Origin: Amycolatopsis deserti
GTDB lineage: Bacteria > Actinomycetota > Actinomycetes > Mycobacteriales > Pseudonocardiaceae
Length of the DNA: 64,000 nucleotides
Assembly: GCF_014653945.1 (NCBI RefSeq)
Contig: NZ_BNAU01000002.1
Coordinates: 615,914-679,913, forward strand
Reading direction: 5' to 3'
Both the position numbers and the translations under genes were made by a program. The notes under the pieces are model-generated. The model searched no databases. It saw only the letters and a list, made by a program, of their open reading frames with translations, and was not told the origin of the DNA. Of the stretch, positions 59,964-64,000 are shown in pieces. Numbering within the stretch: the first letter of the stretch is position 1; each line of letters begins with the position of its first letter.

Positions 59964-61145
59964 TCAGCGCATCTCCCCCGCCCCCACGTACGGGTGCGGG
60001 CTGGTCAGCAACGCACCCTCGGCGAACCGCGACAACCGGAAATCCGCCTCCGGCACGTCCGGGTCGGCGCTCTTGCCGTCGACCACCAGGTCCGCGACCA
60101 GCGCACCCACCGCGGGCGAGATCTTGAACCCGTGCCCGCTGAACCCGGCCGCCACCACCAGCCCGTCGACCGGCGCCGGCGAGATCACCGGGTTGAAGTC
60201 CGGCGTCACGTCGTAACACCCGGCGTAGGTGCTCGCGATCGACGCGTCCGCCAGTCCCGGGAACCGCCGCGCCATCTTCTCCACCGCCAGCTCCAGGAAG
60301 TCCGCGTCGGCCCGGTTGGCGTAGTCGTCCGGGTCGGCCGGGTGCAGCCGGGCCAGGTCGCTGTTGCCGAACAGGATCTCCCCGGACACCTCGGGCCGCA
60401 CGTACTGCAGCGACACCAGATCCGAGAACACCGGCACCGCCCCCAGGTCCACCCCCGGGTCGACCAGCACGATCTGCTCCCGGTGCACGGTGATCGGCAG
60501 CTCGATCCCGTGCGCGGCCAGCAGCGGCACCGACCACGGCCCGGCCGCCACGACCACTGTGGACGCCCCGATCACCGACCCGTCGGCCAGCCGCACCCCC
60601 GTCGCCCGCTCCCGGGACACCAGCACCTCGGCCACCGCCGCGCCCTGCCGGATCCGGACCCCCGCCGCCCGAGCAGCCGCGGCAAACGCTTGCGCCGTCG
60701 AGTAGGCGTCGCCGTAGCCACCGCGCGGCTCCCACGCGAACGCGGCGAAGTCGTCCAGATCCGCGACCGGCCACAGCTTCGCCACCTCGGCCCGGTCGAT
60801 CTCCTCGGTCGCCACCCCGACCGCCCGCTGATCGGCCAGGCTGGCCCGCAGCGCCTCCACATTGGACTCCCCGACGCCGACGACGTACCCGGTCTGGTGG
60901 AACCCGATATCGGTCTCGAGGATCTCGGCGGCGTTCTCGAACAGCTCCATCCCCTTGCGGGCCATCGCCGCCAGCGACGACACCCCGTAGTGACAGCGCA
61001 CCACGCCGCTGGACTTGCCCGTCCCGCCCGAACCGACGGTGTCCCGCTCGCACACCACCACGTCCGTCACGCCGCGCTGCGCCAGCGCCCACGCCGCCGC
61101 GGTGCCCTCCAGACCGCCGCCGACGATCACCACCTCGGCGTTCAC
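59964..61145 (-). CDS. FAD-dependent amine oxidoreductase (sarcosine/glycine oxidase-like)
   Basis: A 393-residue DAO-fold flavoprotein: FAD motif EVVIVGGGLEGTAAAWALAQRGV, then CERDTVGSGGTGKSSGVVRCHYG, and the C-terminal YAGCYDVTPDFNPVISPAPVDGLVVAAGFSGHGFKISPAVG, typical of sarcosine oxidase beta-like enzymes. It should oxidise a secondary amine such as an N-methyl amino acid. The GTG at 61145 overlaps the glutamate-synthase-like stop by GTGA. Placed after the three synthase genes, it could oxidise N-methylglutamate and release formaldehyde; glycine-type substrates are an alternative. Confidence 0.88.
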   Translation of the reverse strand: MNAEVVIVGGGLEGTAAAWALAQRGVTDVVVCERDTVGSGGTGKSSGVVRCHYGVSSLAAMARKGMELFENAAEILETDIGFHQTGYVVGVGESNVEALRASLADQRAVGVATEEIDRAEVAKLWPVADLDDFAAFAWEPRGGYGDAYSTAQAFAAAARAAGVRIRQGAAVAEVLVSRERATGVRLADGSVIGASTVVVAAGPWSVPLLAAHGIELPITVHREQIVLVDPGVDLGAVPVFSDLVSLQYVRPEVSGEILFGNSDLARLHPADPDDYANRADADFLELAVEKMARRFPGLADASIASTYAGCYDVTPDFNPVISPAPVDGLVVAAGFSGHGFKISPAVGALVADLVVDGKSADPDVPEADFRLSRFAEGALLTSPHPYVGAGEMR

Positions 61146-62455
61146 CGCGACACCCCCGGGATCCACTCGGTCCCGGCCAGCGGCACGCGGGCCATCGCGG
61201 CGGCCTCGATGGTCAACGCGACCAGGTCCTCGGGCTCGAGGTTGCGCAGGTGCGCCTTCCCGCACGCCCGGGCCAGCGTCTGCGCCTCCATGGTGAGCAC
61301 CCGCAGGTAGTTGGCGATCCGGCGGCCGCCCTCGACCGGGTCCAGTCGCGCGGCCAGTGTCTCGTCCTGGGTGGTGATACCGGCCGGGTCGCGGCCGTCC
61401 TGGAAGTCGTCGTAGAACCCGGCCGCTGACCCGATCTTCGCGTACTCCGCCGCGTAGCGCGGGTGGTTGTCACCCAGCGCGATCAACGCGGCGGTGCCGA
61501 TCGCGACCGCGTCCGCGCCCAGGGCCATCGCCTTGGCGACGTCGGCGCCGGTGCGGATGCCGCCGGAGACGATCAGCTGGACCTTCCGGTGCAGCCCGAG
61601 TTCCTGCAGCGCCTGCACGGCCTGCGGGATCGCGGCCAGCGTGGGGATGCCGACGTGCTCGATGAACACGTCCTGGGTGGCCGCGGTGCCGCCCTGCATG
61701 CCGTCCACCACGACCACGTCCGCGCCCGCGGCGACGGCCAGCTTCACGTCGTAGTAGGTGCGGGTGGCGCCGACCTTGACGTAGACCGGCTTCTCCCAGT
61801 CGGTGATCTCCCGCAGTTCCAGGATCTTGATGGCCAGGTCGTCCGGCCCGGTCCAGTCCGGGTGGCGGCAGGCCGAGCGCTGGTCGATCCCGGCGGGCAG
61901 CGTGCGCATCCCGGCGACGCGCTCGGAGATCTTCTGCCCGAGCAGCATCCCGCCGCCGCCCGGTTTGGCGCCCTGGCCGAGCACGATCTCGATGGCGTCC
62001 GCCTTGCGCAGGTCGGCCGGGTTCATGCCGTACCGCGAGGGCAGGTACTGGTAGACGAGGTGCTTGGACTGACCGCGCTCCTCGGGTGTCATGCCGCCGT
62101 CGCCGGTGGTGGTGGACGTGCCCACTTCGGACGCGCCGCGCCCGAGCGCCTCCTTCGCCTGCGCGGACAGCGCGCCGAAGCTCATCCCGGCGATGGTGAC
62201 CGGGATGTCCAGGTGCAGCGGGTACTTGGCGTGGCGGTCGCCGAGGACGACGTCGGTGTCGCAGCGCTCGCGGTAGCCTTCGAGCGGGTAGCGGGACATC
62301 GACGCGCCCAGGAACAGCAGGTCGTCGAAGTGCGGCAGCGGGCGTTTGGCGCCCCAGCCGCGGATGTCGTAGACGCCGGTTTCGGCGGCGCGCTGGATCG
62401 CGGCGATGGTGGCGCGGTCGAACGTCGCGGACTCGCGCAGGGCGGGGTCGGTCAT
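61142..62455 (-). CDS. mgsC: FMN-binding glutamate-synthase-like protein (N-methylglutamate synthase subunit C type)
   Basis: A 437-residue protein equal to the FMN/2-oxoglutarate domain of glutamate synthase: DIPVTIAGMSFGALSAQAKEALGRGA, STTTGDGGMTPEERG, GQGAKPGGGGMLLGQKISERVAG, and VVVVDGMQGGTAATQDVFIEHVG. In methylotrophs this subunit joins methylamine nitrogen from gamma-glutamylmethylamide to 2-oxoglutarate. ATG at 62455, 13 bases after the GXGXG gene. The mgs name rests on gene order and family; glxD-type naming would fit as well. Confidence 0.82.
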   Translation of the reverse strand: MTDPALRESATFDRATIAAIQRAAETGVYDIRGWGAKRPLPHFDDLLFLGASMSRYPLEGYRERCDTDVVLGDRHAKYPLHLDIPVTIAGMSFGALSAQAKEALGRGASEVGTSTTTGDGGMTPEERGQSKHLVYQYLPSRYGMNPADLRKADAIEIVLGQGAKPGGGGMLLGQKISERVAGMRTLPAGIDQRSACRHPDWTGPDDLAIKILELREITDWEKPVYVKVGATRTYYDVKLAVAAGADVVVVDGMQGGTAATQDVFIEHVGIPTLAAIPQAVQALQELGLHRKVQLIVSGGIRTGADVAKAMALGADAVAIGTAALIALGDNHPRYAAEYAKIGSAAGFYDDFQDGRDPAGITTQDETLAARLDPVEGGRRIANYLRVLTMEAQTLARACGKAHLRNLEPEDLVALTIEAAAMARVPLAGTEWIPGVSR

Positions 62456-62468
62456 CAGCTGCTCCTGG

Positions 62469-63137
62469 TCAGTACGAGTTGTGCGCGGCGAAGTGGTAGA
62501 GCTTCCGGGCGGAGCCGTAGCGGCGGAACTCGGACGGGTCGTGCGCCAGGCCGGAGACGGCGAGCAGGTCCTTCAGCTCGCTGAGGTGCTCCTCCCGCAT
62601 CGGCTTTTCGACGCAGTCCGCGCCGAGCCCGCCGACCGCGCCGCGCACGTAGATCCGGGCCTCGTAGATCGAGTCGCCGAGGCCGTCCCCGGCGTCGCCG
62701 CACACGACGAGCCGCCCGGCCTGCGCCATGAACGCGCTCATCGGGCCGATGTCGCCGCCGACCACGATGTCGATGCCCTTCATCGAGATGCCGCAGCGCA
62801 TCGACGCCGAGCCCTCGATCACCAGCAGCCCGCCGTGTCCGGTCGCCCCGGCCGATTGGGACGCGTCGCCGGTGACCCGGACCAGGCCGGACATCATGTT
62901 CTCGGCCACCCCGGTGCCCGCGTTGCCGTGCACGGTGACGGTGCCGCCGTCGTTCATGCCCGCGCAGTAGTAGCCGGCGTGGCCGCGGATGTCGACGGTG
63001 ATGTCGTCGCGGATCCCGGCGGCCAGCGCGTGGGCGCCCTGCGGGTGCCGCACCTCGTACTCGCGTGCAACCGGGGCGTGCAGTTCGGCGTTCAGCTCCC
63101 GCACGCTGCTGCGGGTGAGGTCGATCAGCGCTGCCAT
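62469..63137 (-). CDS. mgsB: GXGXG-motif glutamate-synthase-like protein (subunit B type)
   Basis: A 222-residue right-handed beta-helix protein matching the GXGXG domain of glutamate synthase. Repeated Gly-rich turns are seen: IRGHAGYYCAGMNDGGTVTVHGNAGTGVAENMMSG, VRVTGDASQSAGATGHGG, and ICGDAGDGLGD-like segments. It is a structural scaffold that couples the glutaminase and synthase sites. ATG at 63137 overlaps the glutaminase gene by 13 bases. Confidence 0.83.
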   Translation of the reverse strand: MAALIDLTRSSVRELNAELHAPVAREYEVRHPQGAHALAAGIRDDITVDIRGHAGYYCAGMNDGGTVTVHGNAGTGVAENMMSGLVRVTGDASQSAGATGHGGLLVIEGSASMRCGISMKGIDIVVGGDIGPMSAFMAQAGRLVVCGDAGDGLGDSIYEARIYVRGAVGGLGADCVEKPMREEHLSELKDLLAVSGLAHDPSEFRRYGSARKLYHFAAHNSY

Positions 63138-63988
63138 GCGTAGACCCTTTCCGGCTCGGGCTCGTAGATGCGGGCGGTTGCGATGCCGGGCAGGTCCGCG
63201 AGCGCGCGGAACTCCGAGGCCATCGCGACCCAGGCGGGTGTCTCGGCGATGATCGCGGGCTTGCAGGCGATCGCGTCGCGCACCACGGCGAACCCGTCCG
63301 CGCTGGTCACCAGCAGGGTGTAGAAGCCGTCGAAGCGCTCGCACAACGCGCGCAGCGCCTTGTCCAGGTCCTCACCCTCCGCCAGCCGCTGCGCGACGAA
63401 CCGGGCACCGACCTCGGAGTCGTTGTCCGAGTCGAACTCCACGCCCCGCGCCCGCAGCTCGCGGCGGATGGTGGCGTGGTTGGCGAACGATCCGTTGTGG
63501 ACCAGGCACTGGTCGGGGCCGACCGAGAACGGGTGGCAGCCCTCGGGCGTGACCGCCGACTCGGTGGCCATCCGGGTGTGGGCGAGGCCCTGCCAGCCCT
63601 GCGCGTGCGCCAGGTCGTAGGTGGCGGCCAGCTCCCGCGGGTGTCCGGTTCCCTTGTAGACGGTCAGATCGGCGCCCGCGCCGACGATGCGCTCGCCCGG
63701 CAGGGCGGCGACCAGGTCCTCGACGGACAGGGGCGCGGCGAGCACGGTGGTGTCGCCGGCTTCGGTCACTACAGCGTCAGGAAAGCGCTTGCGCAACTTC
63801 TCGGTGTCGGCCGACAGCAGTGACACCGCGGCGTATCCCTCGGGACAGCGGCGGCGGTCACCGTAGACCGCGACGCCCGCCGAGTCCGGGCCGCGCTCGA
63901 CGACCTGGCACAGCATCCCCTCCAGCAACTGCCCGAGCCGCGGGTACAGCCCGGGATCGCGCAGGTGCAGCCCCACGATTCCGCACAT
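63125..63988 (-). CDS. mgsA: Class II glutamine amidotransferase (subunit A type)
   Basis: A 287-residue Ntn-type glutaminase. Cys2 follows the initiator Met in MCGIVGLHL and is the nucleophile once Met is removed. Typical glutaminase motifs follow: ERGPDSAGVAVY, LAHTRMATES, CLVHNGSFANH and NDSEVGARFV. In this operon it would release the amino or methylamino group from a gamma-glutamyl substrate. It is the first gene of the set that is visible; further operon genes may lie beyond the window edge. Confidence 0.85.
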   Translation of the reverse strand: MCGIVGLHLRDPGLYPRLGQLLEGMLCQVVERGPDSAGVAVYGDRRRCPEGYAAVSLLSADTEKLRKRFPDAVVTEAGDTTVLAAPLSVEDLVAALPGERIVGAGADLTVYKGTGHPRELAATYDLAHAQGWQGLAHTRMATESAVTPEGCHPFSVGPDQCLVHNGSFANHATIRRELRARGVEFDSDNDSEVGARFVAQRLAEGEDLDKALRALCERFDGFYTLLVTSADGFAVVRDAIACKPAIIAETPAWVAMASEFRALADLPGIATARIYEPEPERVYAWQR

Positions 63989-64000
63989 GGCGGGTCTCCT

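Noticed and set aside
1-64000. tRNA, rRNA, insertion sequences or prophage genes
   Set aside because: No cloverleaf with CCA-type end, transposase motif or phage structural gene was seen on either strand.

Overview
The window is very GC-rich DNA from an actinomycete, most likely an Amycolatopsis-like member of the Pseudonocardiaceae. This rests on GTG starts, GTGA/ATGA stop-start overlaps, an F420-dependent glucose-6-phosphate dehydrogenase, two GAF-ANTAR regulators, an NDMA-type alcohol dehydrogenase and many LacI/TetR/GntR-controlled catabolic operons. I see no tRNA, rRNA, insertion sequence, phage gene or CRISPR array. It reads as accessory catabolic chromosome, rich in transporters, oxidoreductases and regulators.

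Layout. 0-3.5 kb: TRAP-TAXI transporter (fused permease plus lipoprotein) and a DUF1330 gene. 3.5-5.8 kb: a broken serine beta-lactamase-like remnant head to head with an intact class A beta-lactamase, a 20-bp-stem hairpin and a long 22-23-bp repeat field. 5.8-9.8 kb: TetR, DUF5946, a frameshifted amidase and an AtzG-like small ORF, divergent from a metallo-beta-lactamase-fold hydrolase across a perfect 24-bp palindrome; then a TIGR03086 protein. 9.8-21.5 kb: one long translationally coupled minus-strand operon (LacI, two ABC sugar permeases, sugar-binding lipoprotein, two ADP-ribosylglycohydrolase paralogues with a 53-aa ORF between them, ribokinase, a TIM-barrel/SUMF1-like fusion, CaiB-type CoA transferase, CitE-type lyase). 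21.5-31.8 kb: NmrA-type reductase, three LLM flavin/F420 enzymes including Fgd, a secreted endonuclease/phosphatase, GAF-ANTAR and STAS signalling proteins, an ArsR regulator and an acyl-CoA synthetase. 32-34.2 kb: MHS transporter and a GAF-LuxR regulator.

34.3-42.2 kb: a tetritol/erythrulose-type catabolic operon (TIM-barrel isomerase, SDR, DhaK/DhaL-type kinase, RpiB-type isomerase, GntR, split transketolase), divergent from an MHS transporter over four TGTTRACA sites. 42.3-49.4 kb: small membrane protein, TetR divergent from a GH3 beta-glucosidase, secreted serine hydrolase, NDMA-type alcohol dehydrogenase and aldehyde dehydrogenase. 49.5-56.8 kb: frameshifted AAA ATPase, AraC regulator, then an MHS transporter divergent from a DUF6772 operon (DUF6772, 107-aa protein, LacI, crotonase, isopropylmalate-dehydrogenase-like enzyme). 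56.9-59.3 kb: secreted tannase/feruloyl esterase followed by a 0.77-kb non-coding block with two long inverted repeats and 60-bp tandem repeats. 59.3-64 kb: XRE-cupin regulator, FAD amine oxidoreductase and the three-gene N-methylglutamate-synthase-like set.

The best candidates for undescribed biology are the 9.8-21.5 kb operon, which looks like uptake and cleavage of a ribosylated compound, and the DUF6772 cluster. Several regulator-operator pairs can be proposed from matching palindromes. Two genes carry single-base frameshifts that could be real or sequencing errors.
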